In this document: piece after piece, positions 39,982-49,147 of the stretch
How the letters are laid out: each line of letters begins with the position of its first letter
Numbering within the stretch: position 1 is the stretch's first letter
Assembly: GCA_947497145.1 (NCBI GenBank)
Contig: CANMFQ010000015.1
Coordinates: 1 to 64,000, forward strand
Length of the DNA stretch: 64,000 nt
Source: an uncultured Flavobacteriaceae bacterium
GTDB taxonomy: Bacteria > Bacteroidota > Bacteroidia > Flavobacteriales > Flavobacteriaceae
Direction: 5' to 3'
Made by a program: the position numbers and the translations under genes
The notes under the pieces: generated by a model
The model's database searches: none
Told to the model about the DNA's origin: nothing
Seen by the model: only the letters and a program-made list of their open reading frames with translations

Positions 39982-41649
39982 CTACTCATATGCTTCTTCA
40001 TGCACATTAGCTACAGCTCTTCCTGACGGATCATTCATGTTCTTAAAAGCTTCATCCCACTCTAAAGCTATTTGCGTACTACAAGCTACAGATGCTTCTT
40101 GTGGCACACATAAAGCAGCCGCATCAGAAGGAAAATGTTGCTCAAAAATAGCACGGTAATAAAACTCTTCTTTTGAAGTAGGCGTCTGCACAGGAAATCT
40201 AAACTTAGCATTGGCTAATTGCTCATCACTTACCTCTGCATTTACAACTTCCTTTAAGGTATCAATCCAACTATAGCCAACACCATCAGAAAACTGTTCT
40301 TTTTGTCGCCAAGCAACGCTTTCGGGCAACATATCTTCAAATGCCTTACGCACTACCCATTTCTCCATGCGCTCACCGTTAATCATTTTATCCTTTGGGT
40401 TTATACGCATGGCCACATCCATAAATTCCTTATCTAAAAATGGCACGCGCCCCTCAATACCCCAGGCTGCCAATGATTTATTTGCTCGCAGGCAGTCATA
40501 CATGTGTAATTTACTTAATTTACGCACAGTTTCTTCATGAAACTCCTTATCATTTGGTGCTTTATGAAAATACAAATACCCACCAAACAACTCATCAGCT
40601 CCTTCACCAGACAAGACCATTTTAATCCCCATTGATTTAATTACCCTAGCCATCAAATACATTGGCGTAGAAGCACGAATAGTCGTTATATCATAGGTTT
40701 CAAGATTATATACCACATCTTTAATAGCATCTAAACCCTCTTGTATTGTAAATTTTATTTCATGATGTACTGTACCAATATGATCTGCAACTTTTTGTGC
40801 TGCAGCCAAATCAGGAGACCCTTCCAACCCTACAGAAAAAGAGTGCAATTGCGGCCACCAAGCATCGGTTGTATCTCCAGTTTCAATTCTCTTTTGTGCA
40901 TACTTTTTTGCAATTGCCGAAGTAACTGAAGAATCTAATCCTCCAGAAAGCAACACTCCATAAGGCACATCAGACATCAATTGCCTGTGTACTGCAGCTT
41001 CTAAAGCCTCTTTCACTTCTTGAATACTAGTTTCATTCTCCTTTACGGCATCATACTCCATCCAATCACGAGTATACCATTTCTTAAGTTCCCCATCAGC
41101 ACTATGCAAATAATGACCTGGAGGAAATAACTCAATTTTTGTACATGTACCTTCCAATGCTTTTAATTCTGAAGCTACATAAAAAGTACCATTTTGATCC
41201 CAACCCATATATAAAGGAATAATCCCCATATGATCACGAGCAACAAAATATTCGTCTTTCTCTGTATCATAAATAGCAAAGCCAAAAATACCATTCATTT
41301 CATCTAAAAACGAAGCACCTTTTGCTTGATAAAGCGCCAAAATAACTTCACAATCAGATTCCGTTTTAAAATCATACGCACCTCCAAATTGAGCTCTAAG
41401 TTCTCTATGATTATATATTTCACCGTTAGCAGCCAAAATCAGCTTACCATCCGGACTCAATAAAGGCTGCTTACCAGACGCTGGATCAACAATTGCTAAA
41501 CGCTCATGAGCCAAAATAGCCTTATCATCTGCATATATACCACTCCAATCTGGACCTCTATGACGTATTTTTTTTGACATTTCAAGCAATTGAGGTCTCA
41601 AAACCTCAGTACTTTCTTTTACATCAAACGCACAAACAATTCCACACAT
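39982..41649 (-). CDS. asnB: Asparagine synthase B (glutamine-hydrolysing)
   Basis: The 555-residue enzyme converts aspartate to asparagine with glutamine and ATP. The class II glutaminase has the N-terminal catalytic Cys2 (MCGIVCAF), RHRGPDWSGI and ANGEIYNHREL. The synthetase domain has the PP-loop LSGGLDSSV (about 234-242) and SGEGADELFGGY. Length matches E. coli AsnB. It is monocistronic with its own terminator. Confidence 0.97.
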   Translation of the reverse strand: MCGIVCAFDVKESTEVLRPQLLEMSKKIRHRGPDWSGIYADDKAILAHERLAIVDPASGKQPLLSPDGKLILAANGEIYNHRELRAQFGGAYDFKTESDCEVILALYQAKGASFLDEMNGIFGFAIYDTEKDEYFVARDHMGIIPLYMGWDQNGTFYVASELKALEGTCTKIELFPPGHYLHSADGELKKWYTRDWMEYDAVKENETSIQEVKEALEAAVHRQLMSDVPYGVLLSGGLDSSVTSAIAKKYAQKRIETGDTTDAWWPQLHSFSVGLEGSPDLAAAQKVADHIGTVHHEIKFTIQEGLDAIKDVVYNLETYDITTIRASTPMYLMARVIKSMGIKMVLSGEGADELFGGYLYFHKAPNDKEFHEETVRKLSKLHMYDCLRANKSLAAWGIEGRVPFLDKEFMDVAMRINPKDKMINGERMEKWVVRKAFEDMLPESVAWRQKEQFSDGVGYSWIDTLKEVVNAEVSDEQLANAKFRFPVQTPTSKEEFYYRAIFEQHFPSDAAALCVPQEASVACSTQIALEWDEAFKNMNDPSGRAVANVHEEAYE

Positions 41650-41894
41650 AATAATTTATTTTCTATTTATTTGATGACAAATATCCGTTTATACTTTCAA
41701 TTATAAAACATAAATAATCATATTAATTACAGTTTAAAACTATTTAAATCATTTTAGTTTCACAAACCAACATTCATACACAAATTACAGCAGAAATATT
41801 GCTATTCTGTAAGAAGTGCTAATTTTTACGACTTTTTGTTGGATGATATACGATTTACTTACTAATTTCATCCTTTAAATAAATAGACATTCTT

Positions 41895-42443
41895 ATGAAA
41901 AAAGTTTTTATGATCGCCTTCATGGCATTTACTATGGTATTTTCAGCAACAGCGGTTGCACAAAATTTTAGCGGACTAGACAAAAGTCCACTTGACATTG
42001 CCGCTTATCCTTCAAGCTACAAAGAGCCAAACAAGGTGGTTCGCATCACCTACGGTCGCCCACAGTTAAAAGGTCGCGAGCTCTCTACACTTGCTCCTAA
42101 CGGAGAAGTATGGAGAACAGGAGCAAATGAAGCTCCTGAAATTACTTTTTACACTGATGTTAATTTTGGCGGAAAAGACATCAAAGCAGGAACGTATGCT
42201 TTACTAACCATTCCAGGAAAAAACGAATGGACAATTATTTTACACAATGCTATAAATCAATGGGGTGCTTACACCTATGATGAAAAAACTGATGTAGCTC
42301 GCGTTAAAGCTCCGGCAACTTCAAATGCTAAAAAATCTTTAGAAGCTTTTTCTATTGCATTCGAAAAGGCAGATGACAAGATTGAAATGGTTTTGGGATG
42401 GGACAAAACAAGAGTTACTGTACCAATTAAAGTAGCCATGTAA
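41895..42443 (+). CDS. DUF2911 family secreted protein
   Basis: The 182-residue protein has a signal peptide (MKKVFMIAFMAFTMVFSATAVAQ). The mature part carries the DUF2911 pattern: ITYGRPQLKGRELSTLAPNGEVWRTGANEAPEITF, then FGGKDIKAGTYALLTIPGKNEWTIILHN and the C-terminal EMVLGWDKTRVTVPIKV. The family is a beta-rich periplasmic or secreted fold of unknown function, common in Bacteroidota. Monocistronic, with a strong terminator. Confidence 0.92.
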   Translation: MKKVFMIAFMAFTMVFSATAVAQNFSGLDKSPLDIAAYPSSYKEPNKVVRITYGRPQLKGRELSTLAPNGEVWRTGANEAPEITFYTDVNFGGKDIKAGTYALLTIPGKNEWTIILHNAINQWGAYTYDEKTDVARVKAPATSNAKKSLEAFSIAFEKADDKIEMVLGWDKTRVTVPIKVAM

Positions 42444-42481
42444 CGATTAAACTCGTTAAAAACATACCAAATAGCAATAAT

Positions 42482-42524
42482 AAGGTCAAAATTAGTAACT
42501 AATTTTGACCTTATTACTTTTTAT
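42482..42524 (+). terminator. Intrinsic terminator of the DUF2911 gene
   Basis: A 14-bp stem AAGGTCAAAATTAG (42482-42495) with CTAATTTTGACCTT (42499-42512), 3-base loop, followed by ATTACTTTTTATT. Confidence 0.85.
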
Positions 42525-42603
42525 TCCTCACCCAAACAACCACAAAAGCATAGCAAATAACCTCCTCGGCATTCTAAAAAACATGAAATGCCTAACTTAT
42601 ATA

Positions 42604-42634
42604 TTGTTTGCATCAAACCAACATACTATCTTTG
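42604..42634 (+). promoter_or_regulatory. Putative promoter of the thrS-infC-rpmI-rplT operon
   Basis: TTG (42604-42606), 20 bases, then TATCTTTG (42627-42634), close to the TTG/TAnnTTTG consensus. The predicted start lies about 17 bases before the thrS ATG. Confidence 0.65.
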
Positions 42635-42657
42635 CGCTCTTATTATAAGCTTTTACC

Positions 42658-44598
42658 ATGATTAAGATTACTTTACCTGACGGCACTATAAAGGAATACA
42701 AAAAAGGGAGCACTGCTATGGATATTGCTATGAGCATTAGCGAAGGCTTGGCTCGTAACGTTATTTCTGCCAAATACAATGACACCATTGTTGAAACCGT
42801 AACACCTTTACATGAAGACGGTTCTTTGGTTTTGTATACATGGAGCAACCCCGAAGGCAAAAAAGCATTTTGGCATTCTACCTCGCATATTGTAGCGCAA
42901 GCTATTGAAGAATTGTACCCTGGTGTAAAACTAACCATTGGACCAGCCATTGACAATGGTTTTTATTACGATGTAGATTTACCATCAGGTAGCATTTCTG
43001 ACAAAGACTTTCCAGCTATTGAAAAGAGAGCTATAGAAATTGCCCGTGGAAAACATGCATTCCGCATGCGATCGGTAACAAAGGCAGATGCTTTAGCCAA
43101 ATATACAGCTGAAGGCAACGAATATAAGGTAGAACTTATTGAAAACTTAGATGATGGCACCATCACCTTTTGCGATCATGATTCTTTTACTGATTTATGT
43201 CGTGGTGGTCATATACCACACACCGGTTTTGTTAAAGCCATAAAAATACTAAGCGTGGCTGGCGCCTATTGGCGCGGGGATGAGAACAAACCACAGCTCA
43301 CTCGTGTTTACGGAATTTCATTTCCTAAACAGAAAGAACTTACAGAATACCTAGCATTATTAGAACAAGCCAAACAACGCGACCACAGAAAACTAGGAAA
43401 AGAACTAGAGTTATTTACTTTTTCACAAAAAGTAGGTCAAGGTCTTCCGTTATGGCTACCCAAAGGCGCTGCATTACGCGAGCGTTTAGAACAATTTTTG
43501 AAAAAAGCGCAAAAAAAGGCAGGCTACGAAATGGTAGCAACTCCACACATTGGACAAAAAGAACTTTACGTTACTTCTGGTCACTATGAAAAATATGGTG
43601 CTGATAGTTTTCAACCTATAAACACCCCAAAAGAAGGCGAGGAGTTTTTACTTAAACCGATGAACTGCCCACATCATTGTGAAATTTTCAATCATCGCCC
43701 ATTTAGCTACAGAGAATTACCAAAAAGATATGCAGAATTTGGCACGGTTTATCGCTACGAACAAAGCGGTGAACTACATGGTTTAACCCGAGTTCGTGGC
43801 TTTACGCAAGATGACGCACATATTTTTTGCACACCCGACCAACTAGACGAAGAATTTAAAAATGTAATTGACCTATCATTATATGTATTAGGATCTTTAG
43901 GTTTTGACAATTTTACCGCGCAAGTATCGGTTCGTGATTTAAGCAAACCCGAAAAATATATTGGGTCCGTTGAAAATTGGGAAAAAGCAGAAAATGCAAT
44001 CATCAATGCCGCAAAAGAAAAAGGACTATCATATGTCATTGAAAAAGGAGAAGCCGCTTTTTATGGCCCCAAATTAGATTTCATGGTAAAAGATGCACTA
44101 GGAAGAAGCTGGCAACTGGGCACTATTCAGGTAGATTACAACCTACCCGAGCGTTTCGACCTCACCTATAAAGGCTCTGATAATGAATCACATAGACCAG
44201 TAATGATTCACCGCGCACCTTTTGGAAGCATGGAGCGTTTTATTGCACTTTTATTAGAGCATACTGGCGGTAATTTTCCATTATGGCTCATTCCAGAGCA
44301 GGCAATTATACTCCCGGTTAGCGAGAAACATGAAAAATATGCCGAAAAAGTTTTAAAATCACTAGAAAATAACGAAATTCGCGCGCTTGTTGACAACAGA
44401 AGTGAGACTATAGGCAAGAAAATACGTGAGGCAGAAATGAATAAAATTCCATTTATGCTGATTGTTGGGGAAAACGACGAAACGGGCAATACCATTTCTG
44501 TTCGCCGACACGGAGGTGACGATTTAGGTGCAATTACTGTAAATAACTTTACAGACTTGGTGAATAAAGAAATAAATAGTACCTTAAAGTCGTTTTAA
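42658..44598 (+). CDS. thrS: Threonyl-tRNA synthetase
   Basis: The 646-residue class II synthetase charges tRNA-Thr. Domains in order: TGS (about 1-62, [14 protein letters not shown]), SAD/editing domain with [15 protein letters not shown] (about 73-87) and [20 protein letters not shown], catalytic core with [17 protein letters not shown] (Zn Cys) and [18 protein letters not shown], and the C-terminal anticodon-binding domain ([13 protein letters not shown] onward). It is first in the translation operon. No T-box or E. coli-type thrS operator was recognised; the 5' UTR appears very short. Confidence 0.97.
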   Translation: MIKITLPDGTIKEYKKGSTAMDIAMSISEGLARNVISAKYNDTIVETVTPLHEDGSLVLYTWSNPEGKKAFWHSTSHIVAQAIEELYPGVKLTIGPAIDNGFYYDVDLPSGSISDKDFPAIEKRAIEIARGKHAFRMRSVTKADALAKYTAEGNEYKVELIENLDDGTITFCDHDSFTDLCRGGHIPHTGFVKAIKILSVAGAYWRGDENKPQLTRVYGISFPKQKELTEYLALLEQAKQRDHRKLGKELELFTFSQKVGQGLPLWLPKGAALRERLEQFLKKAQKKAGYEMVATPHIGQKELYVTSGHYEKYGADSFQPINTPKEGEEFLLKPMNCPHHCEIFNHRPFSYRELPKRYAEFGTVYRYEQSGELHGLTRVRGFTQDDAHIFCTPDQLDEEFKNVIDLSLYVLGSLGFDNFTAQVSVRDLSKPEKYIGSVENWEKAENAIINAAKEKGLSYVIEKGEAAFYGPKLDFMVKDALGRSWQLGTIQVDYNLPERFDLTYKGSDNESHRPVMIHRAPFGSMERFIALLLEHTGGNFPLWLIPEQAIILPVSEKHEKYAEKVLKSLENNEIRALVDNRSETIGKKIREAEMNKIPFMLIVGENDETGNTISVRRHGGDDLGAITVNNFTDLVNKEINSTLKSF

Positions 44599-44629
44599 AA
44601 ATATATCGTTTAACTAAAAATATTAAGTC

Positions 44630-45184
44630 ATAGCAATTCGAAAAAGATTTAGGCCCCAACCTAGAAGGGAAAATAAAAACCCGCACAGAATTAACGAGAG
44701 AATAATTTCTCCCAACGTCCGGCTTGTTGGCGACAACATAGAAGTTGGTGTTTACCCATTGGCTGAAGCCATGGCGAAGTCAGAAGAACTAGGGTTAGAT
44801 TTGGTTGAAATATCACCAAAGGCTGATCCGCCGGTATGTAAAATTATCGATTACAAAAAATTCCTTTACGAGCAAAAGAAGCGCGAAAAGGTAATGAAAG
44901 CCAAAGCCTCAAAGGTGGTGGTTAAAGAAATTAGATTTGGTCCAAATACCGATGATCATGATTACGAGTTTAAAAAGAAACATGCTGAAAAGTTTTTAGC
45001 CGATGGCGCAAAACTAAAAGCTTATGTTTTCTTCAAAGGTCGTTCTATTGTGTATAAAGATCAAGGAGAAATATTATTGCTGCGTTTAGCATCAGAGCTT
45101 GAAGAACTAGGAAAGGTAGAACAAATGCCGCGTCTAGAAGGAAAGCGTATGACGATGTTCATCGCCCCAAAAACTAAAAAATAA
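44630..45184 (+). CDS. infC: Translation initiation factor IF-3, probable AUA start
   Basis: The 184-residue factor prevents premature 30S-50S joining and proofreads start codons. The reading frame after a TAA at 44624 contains no ATG, GTG or TTG before the internal TTG at 44759, yet the conserved N-terminus ([13 protein letters not shown]...[23 protein letters not shown]) is all encoded. Aligning with family starts (MAIR-) places initiation at ATA 44630-44632 (ATA GCA ATT CGA). AUU at 44636 is an alternative. An initiation at the TTG would lose about 43 residues, including most of the N-domain. infC commonly uses a non-canonical start because IF-3 discriminates against it, giving autoregulation. 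It lies 31 bases after thrS and ahead of rpmI and rplT. Confidence 0.9.
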   Translation: MAIRKRFRPQPRRENKNPHRINERIISPNVRLVGDNIEVGVYPLAEAMAKSEELGLDLVEISPKADPPVCKIIDYKKFLYEQKKREKVMKAKASKVVVKEIRFGPNTDDHDYEFKKKHAEKFLADGAKLKAYVFFKGRSIVYKDQGEILLLRLASELEELGKVEQMPRLEGKRMTMFIAPKTKK

Positions 45185-45245
45185 CGAACTCAGTTCGTTT
45201 TTTAATAATTTACTGAGCGCTGCTTGCTTTTTGTAAGCAGCGTTT
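45183..45245 (+). promoter_or_regulatory. Two consecutive hairpins between infC and rpmI
   Basis: Hairpin 1: AACGAA/TTCGTT (45183-45199) followed by TTTT, a weak terminator overlapping the infC stop. Hairpin 2: CGCTGCTT (45218-45225) with AAGCAGCG (45235-45242), then TTT. Together they could attenuate or bind L20 to control rpmI-rplT. Confidence 0.5.
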
Positions 45246-45281
45246 AGCATACTAAGTGAGATAAACATAAACTAGGAGAAA

Positions 45282-45479
45282 ATGCCTAAACAGAAAACAA
45301 AATCTAGTGCCAAGAAGCGTTTTAAGCTTACTGGAACTGGTAAAATCAAAAGAAAGCACGCTTTTAAGAGTCACATTTTGACTAAAAAATCTAAAAAGCG
45401 CAAGCTAGCGTTAACACATGACACCTTGGTACACCAAGCAGATGTTAACAGTATTAAAGAACAATTACGTTTAAAGTAA
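45282..45479 (+). CDS. rpmI: Ribosomal protein bL35
   Basis: This 65-residue basic protein has the L35 pattern: [38 protein letters not shown] and a C-terminal [16 protein letters not shown]. It is a 50S subunit protein. It lies between infC and rplT in the usual order, with an unusually good purine-rich site (TAGGAGAAA) directly before the ATG. Confidence 0.96.
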   Translation: MPKQKTKSSAKKRFKLTGTGKIKRKHAFKSHILTKKSKKRKLALTHDTLVHQADVNSIKEQLRLK

Positions 45480-45572
45480 TTATTCTAAATCGGTAAATTA
45501 TTAACCCTGGAGTTGGGCAAAAATAAAAAGCACCATTAAAATTGGTCGCCCACTACAAAAACAATTTAAATT
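45480..45572 (+). promoter_or_regulatory. Structured spacer between rpmI and rplT
   Basis: The 93-base spacer can form an outer stem AGTTGGGC (45511-45518, one bulged T) with GCCCACT (45548-45554) enclosing ACCA/TGGT (45532-45535 with 45543-45546). It ends 18 bases before the rplT ATG, close enough to control its translation. Confidence 0.45.
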
Positions 45573-45917
45573 ATGCCAAGATCAGTAAATGCAGTAGCTT
45601 CAAGAGCCCGAAGAAAAAAGGTAATGAAGCAAGCCAAAGGTTACTTTGGGAGACGTAAAAACGTTTGGACAGTAGCCAAAAATGCGGTTGAAAAAGCAAT
45701 GTTGTATGCTTATAGAGACCGTAGAAATAAGAAAAGAAATTTTCGCGCTTTATGGATAACCCGTATTAATGCAGGTGCCAGAATGCACGGAATGTCTTAC
45801 TCGCAATTCATGGGTAAAGTAAAAGCTAACAACATCGAACTAAACCGTAAGGTTTTAGCCGATTTAGCAATGAACCACCCTGAAGCTTTTAAAGCGATCG
45901 TAGACCAAGTAAAATAG
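45573..45917 (+). CDS. rplT: Ribosomal protein bL20
   Basis: The 114-residue protein starts [31 protein letters not shown], the basic extension that threads into 23S rRNA, followed by the globular domain [20 protein letters not shown] and YSQFMGKV. It assembles early in the 50S subunit and, in E. coli and Bacillus, represses its own operon by binding leader mRNA. It ends the thrS operon at a bidirectional terminator. Confidence 0.97.
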   Translation: MPRSVNAVASRARRKKVMKQAKGYFGRRKNVWTVAKNAVEKAMLYAYRDRRNKKRNFRALWITRINAGARMHGMSYSQFMGKVKANNIELNRKVLADLAMNHPEAFKAIVDQVK

Positions 45918-45937
45918 ATTTTTTTAACATCTCACTT

Positions 45938-45975
45938 AAAAAAAATCCAGCTCAATTGAGCTGGATTTTTTTTTA
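45938..45975. terminator. Bidirectional terminator between rplT and a lipoprotein gene
   Basis: Stem AAAATCCAGCTC/GAGCTGGATTTT around AATT, flanked by poly-A on the left and poly-T on the right (about 45938-45974), works in both directions between convergent genes. Confidence 0.92.
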
Positions 45976-45989
45976 ACAGCATATAACTG

Positions 45990-46601
45990 CTACAATTTAA
46001 AAAGCACACGCTTTACCAATGCTTCAAAATCAGCTCCATGTGAATTAAATACATTAACACCAAAAGTGGTATACTTTGATGTTATAATATATTGTGTGAA
46101 ATACAAAAAAGACGCTTTGTGCTTTAACTTATATTTAATCTTAATATATTTTGACCGTTCCGTTTGTGTCATTTTCTCCTCTAAACGCTCGTACTCTACA
46201 CCCAAACCTCCCCAACTATCGCGCAATTCACTAGACAGCAATCCTAAATATTGATTAGCATTTTGCTTGGAAAAATTCACGTACTCCCCTTCAACTATAA
46301 AAATAAAATCATTTTTATTCCCACTATTAGAAAAAACCATCCATTCTTTCTTATTAGCTTTAGCCAAATCAATGAGGTTAGAAAAAACAAACGTCGAAGC
46401 TACTGTTTTTTCTACATAAAACTGGTAATCATCTTTCGCTAATTCTTGATAATCCTTTGGAAGAAGCAAAGTCCCATGAATAAAATCGATTCGATTTTCC
46501 TTATAATCTGCACTATTAAAATCTCCCGACTTATCTTTTGCGTTTTTACAACCGATCAGAAGAAAAATCAAAAGTATATTTGCCGAATAACTAAATTTCA
46601 A
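45990..46601 (-). CDS. Uncharacterised lipoprotein
   Basis: The 203-residue protein has a lipoprotein signal (LLIGC, Cys18). No family recognised. The mature part has regular beta/alpha character with several Lys-rich segments (ERSKYIKIKYKLKHKASFLYFTQ) and a C-terminal amphipathic segment. It starts 2 bases downstream of the EF-hand gene stop, so the pair is almost certainly cotranscribed. Function unknown. Confidence 0.8.
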   Translation of the reverse strand: MKFSYSANILLIFLLIGCKNAKDKSGDFNSADYKENRIDFIHGTLLLPKDYQELAKDDYQFYVEKTVASTFVFSNLIDLAKANKKEWMVFSNSGNKNDFIFIVEGEYVNFSKQNANQYLGLLSSELRDSWGGLGVEYERLEEKMTQTERSKYIKIKYKLKHKASFLYFTQYIITSKYTTFGVNVFNSHGADFEALVKRVLFKL

Positions 46602-46603
46602 AA

Positions 46604-46876
46604 CTACACAGCTTTTATCTTCGCCACCGCAGCTTTAAATTCTTGCCAATCAATTTCTTCATCACCATTTTTATCATAGCCATCAATTAACTTAGAACCA
46701 ACAAGACCTCTAATAAATCCACTAATCTCAGCCTGCTTAAGCAATTTCACAATTTCGCTCTTTTTTAGCTTTCCGCTACTGTCGGCATCAAAGAAACTGA
46801 ATGCCGCCTCAGGGGTATCAAAATGATTGGTAATTACAATTTGTATTTTGTTTAAAATAGTTTCTTCAGTTGTCAT
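46604..46876 (-). CDS. EF-hand domain protein
   Basis: The 90-residue, signal-less protein contains two EF-hand loops: DADSSGKLKKSE (30-41) and DKNGDEEIDWQE (68-79). Both have acidic or oxygen ligands at positions 1, 3, 5 and 12 of a canonical Ca-binding loop. It may bind calcium in the cytosol or be an unusual scaffold. It lies 43 bases after yjbQ-like gene and 2 bases before a lipoprotein gene. Bacterial EF-hand proteins of this size are uncommon and mostly uncharacterised. Confidence 0.85.
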   Translation of the reverse strand: MTTEETILNKIQIVITNHFDTPEAAFSFFDADSSGKLKKSEIVKLLKQAEISGFIRGLVGSKLIDGYDKNGDEEIDWQEFKAAVAKIKAV

Positions 46877-46919
46877 AAAATATAGCTTATGGTTTATTGC
46901 ATAAAGTTATGAAAACAGA

Positions 46920-47342
46920 TTAAATCCCCATTACCGTTAGTACCAATTTTCTACCTGTAGCATTATTTCGATGCTCACATAAATAAACCCCTTGCCAAAT
47001 ACCCATATTCAATCGTCCTTTGGTAATAGGAATTTGTACAGAAGCCCCCATCAAAGAAGCTTTAATATGCGCAGGCATATCATCTGACCCTTCATAGGTG
47101 TGTTTATAATAGGATGCATTTTCAGGAACCATTACATTGAGATGACTTTCAAAATCTGCACGTACCGTTGGATCTGCATTTTCATTTATCGTTAAACTTG
47201 CTGATGTATGTTGTATAAATACCTGCAGCATGCCTGCCTGTATCTTTTCTATTTCAGGAATAACTTCTAGAATTTCATCAGTAATTAAGTGATACCCTCT
47301 CGTATAAGGTCTTAATCGCAATTCTTTTTGATATAGCAACAT
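46920..47342 (-). CDS. YjbQ/UPF0047 family protein
   Basis: The 140-residue protein matches UPF0047: RGYHLITDEI, VFIQHTSASLTINENADPTVRADFESHL, the HIKASLMGASVQIPI segment and the C-terminal ARKLVLTVMG-type end. The conserved His in IQHTSAS and acidic partners form the active site of a proposed thiamine-phosphate synthase-related activity (YjbQ complements thiE mutants in E. coli when overproduced). Cytosolic. It heads the minus-strand run yjbQ-EF hand-lipoprotein. Confidence 0.92.
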   Translation of the reverse strand: MLLYQKELRLRPYTRGYHLITDEILEVIPEIEKIQAGMLQVFIQHTSASLTINENADPTVRADFESHLNVMVPENASYYKHTYEGSDDMPAHIKASLMGASVQIPITKGRLNMGIWQGVYLCEHRNNATGRKLVLTVMGI

Positions 47343-47597
47343 TTTAATAGGTATTTAATGAATATCGAATATACCAAAACCTTTACTTAGTTTAAGACAA
47401 ATTCTAGTAGTTAAAAAACAAACTACTAAACACTTTAAACAACCAATCCTTTAAAAAACTAAAGTCATTTTGCATCCCTCTAATTCTGATTATTTTCATC
47501 ACCAATCAAAATTTCACATAATTTCTTTGCAAAACCTCAAACCACAAGGCATAATTAAAAGAAGAATAAATACCTTTGACCTTGAAAAACTAACCGC

Positions 47598-48404
47598 ATG
47601 AATTTATCTCAAGTAAAAATGGTGGTAACCGATATGGACGGCACCTTATTAAACTCAAATCACGAAGTTAGCAGTCGGTTTTTTGCTCTATTTGCCGAGC
47701 TAAAAAAGCACAACATTCTTTTCGCTGCTGCTAGCGGAAGGCAATACCGTAGCATTATAGATAAATTAAGCCCCATAAAGGATGATATTTTAGTCATTGC
47801 TGAAAACGGAGGTTATGTAATGCATCAAGAAAAAGAACTATTATCTACCCCCTTATCTAAAGAAAAACGCCTCCAAATTCTTCAAACACTTAACCGCATT
47901 CCAAACATCAACATCGTATTGTGCGGCAAAAATCATGCTTACATCACCAATAACGACCCCGAATTTGCTACATTCTTAAAACAATTTTACTCTGAATATA
48001 TCTTCGCTAACAGCCTAGAAGATGTAGAAGCAGCTATCTTAAAAATAGCCGTATACCATGCCGAAAGCTCAGAACACTACACCTACCCTCAAGTAAAGCA
48101 CCTAGAAGACACGTTTAAGGTAAAAATTTCAGGACCTAATTGGATAGACATTTCAACCACAAACGCCAACAAAGGCTATGCTTTGCAAAAAATGCAAGAA
48201 CGTTTTGGTATTTCACCTGAAGAAACCATGGTTTTTGGCGACTACAACAACGACCTTGAAATGCTTAGCAGAGCAAAGTACAGCTACGCTATGGCTAATG
48301 CTCACCAAAACGTACTCAATATAGCAAACTTCAAAACTACCAGCAATGATGATTTTGGGGTAGAGCGCGTATTAGAATCACTGGTACAACATAAGCAGGT
48401 TTAA
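47598..48404 (+). CDS. HAD-IIB (Cof-type) phosphatase
   Basis: The 268-residue protein has the HAD motifs VTDMDGTLL (residues 10-18; catalytic Asp pair), AASGRQYRS (motif II Ser), a conserved Lys in ISTTNANKGYALQ and MVFGDYNNDLEML (motif IV). The large insertion between motifs II and III places it in the Cof-type IIB cap class. These enzymes dephosphorylate sugar phosphates or other small phosphometabolites. TACCTTTG just upstream (47571-47578) could be its -7 box. It is convergent with the next gene, stops 6 bases apart. Confidence 0.93.
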   Translation: MNLSQVKMVVTDMDGTLLNSNHEVSSRFFALFAELKKHNILFAAASGRQYRSIIDKLSPIKDDILVIAENGGYVMHQEKELLSTPLSKEKRLQILQTLNRIPNINIVLCGKNHAYITNNDPEFATFLKQFYSEYIFANSLEDVEAAILKIAVYHAESSEHYTYPQVKHLEDTFKVKISGPNWIDISTTNANKGYALQKMQERFGISPEETMVFGDYNNDLEMLSRAKYSYAMANAHQNVLNIANFKTTSNDDFGVERVLESLVQHKQV

Positions 48405-48410
48405 CCCACG

Positions 48411-48800
48411 CTATTCTGCTTCCAAAATTTCACGAATATTTGGCTTGAAATAATTAGGTCCTTTCAACACCTTACCATCAGCTCTATAAATCGGTTTTTG
48501 ATCTGCACCAAGCTTACTCATATTACTGCGTTGTATTTCATTAAACACTTCTTCTATTTTATGTTGCATACCGTGCTCTAATATAGTACCACATAATATA
48601 TACAACATATCACCGAGCGCATCAGCAACCTCAACCATATCATTGTTTTGCGCCGCTTCGAGGTATTCTTTATTCTCTTCATCCATCAAATTAAACCGCA
48701 ACATATTCTTTTTTTCTCCCAAGTCTGCCTTCATGGTATCAGAAACTCCAAGTCCGAATGCGGTGTGAAATAATGCGACTGCTTTAATCTTATCTTGCAT
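48411..48800 (-). CDS. MazG-like nucleotide pyrophosphohydrolase
   Basis: The 129-residue all-helical protein has the EExKE and AxDxLGDxLY pattern of the MazG/PRA-PH superfamily: DEENKEYLEA (about 40-50) and VADALGDMLYILCG (about 58-71). The conserved acidic side chains bind two or three Mg ions. It probably hydrolyses an NTP or non-canonical nucleotide. Similar Bacteroidota proteins are annotated as nucleoside triphosphate pyrophosphohydrolases. Confidence 0.88.
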   Translation of the reverse strand: MQDKIKAVALFHTAFGLGVSDTMKADLGEKKNMLRFNLMDEENKEYLEAAQNNDMVEVADALGDMLYILCGTILEHGMQHKIEEVFNEIQRSNMSKLGADQKPIYRADGKVLKGPNYFKPNIREILEAE

Positions 48801-48826
48801 AAATTTATCTTTTTAAGTTAGCTTTG
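48795..48826 (+). promoter_or_regulatory. Putative promoter of the small membrane protein gene
   Basis: TTG (48795-48797), 21 bases, TAGCTTTG (48819-48826). Predicted start about 10 bases before the ATG at 48843. This supports the 62-codon gene. Confidence 0.6.
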
Positions 48827-48842
48827 CGTAAAAATAGAAAAT

Positions 48843-49031
48843 ATGTTCAGCACAGGACAATTAATTTTTGCAGCAGTTTTTGCCATCAGTTTCGCCATTA
48901 TCATAGGTTACTCCTACAAAAAAGACAAAAACCTACATGCTAAAAACTACAAAGGCGTCAAATGGATTGCATTTGGATTCTTAATATTCATACTTTTTTT
49001 ATTTATTATTAAGAATTTCCTTAATAATTAA
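48843..49031 (+). CDS. Small membrane protein, 62 residues
   Basis: The product has two hydrophobic segments (about residues 5-22 and 41-60) joined by a basic loop (YSYKKDKNLHAKNYKGVKW). It resembles small Bacteroidota inner-membrane proteins of unknown role. A promoter of TTG/TAnnTTTG type lies directly upstream. Function unknown. Confidence 0.75.
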   Translation: MFSTGQLIFAAVFAISFAIIIGYSYKKDKNLHAKNYKGVKWIAFGFLIFILFLFIIKNFLNN

Positions 49032-49111
49032 GATTTTTTTTACCAAACCAATAAAAGTAACTTTCAAGACAATCATTTGAACTTTTCTTACGTATAATAT
49101 ACCAAACAACG

Positions 49112-49119
49112 TATTTTTG
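49112..49119 (+). promoter_or_regulatory. Possible promoter -7 box upstream of a 59-codon gene
   Basis: TATTTTTG, 28 bases before the ATG at 49148; no convincing -33 TTG at the usual distance. Confidence 0.4.
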
Positions 49120-49147
49120 CGTTATTCATCTATATAAAGTACAGCAA

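Noticed and set aside
44759-45184. infC starting at TTG 44759
   Set aside because: It would remove about 43 conserved residues of the IF-3 N-domain that are encoded in frame immediately upstream.
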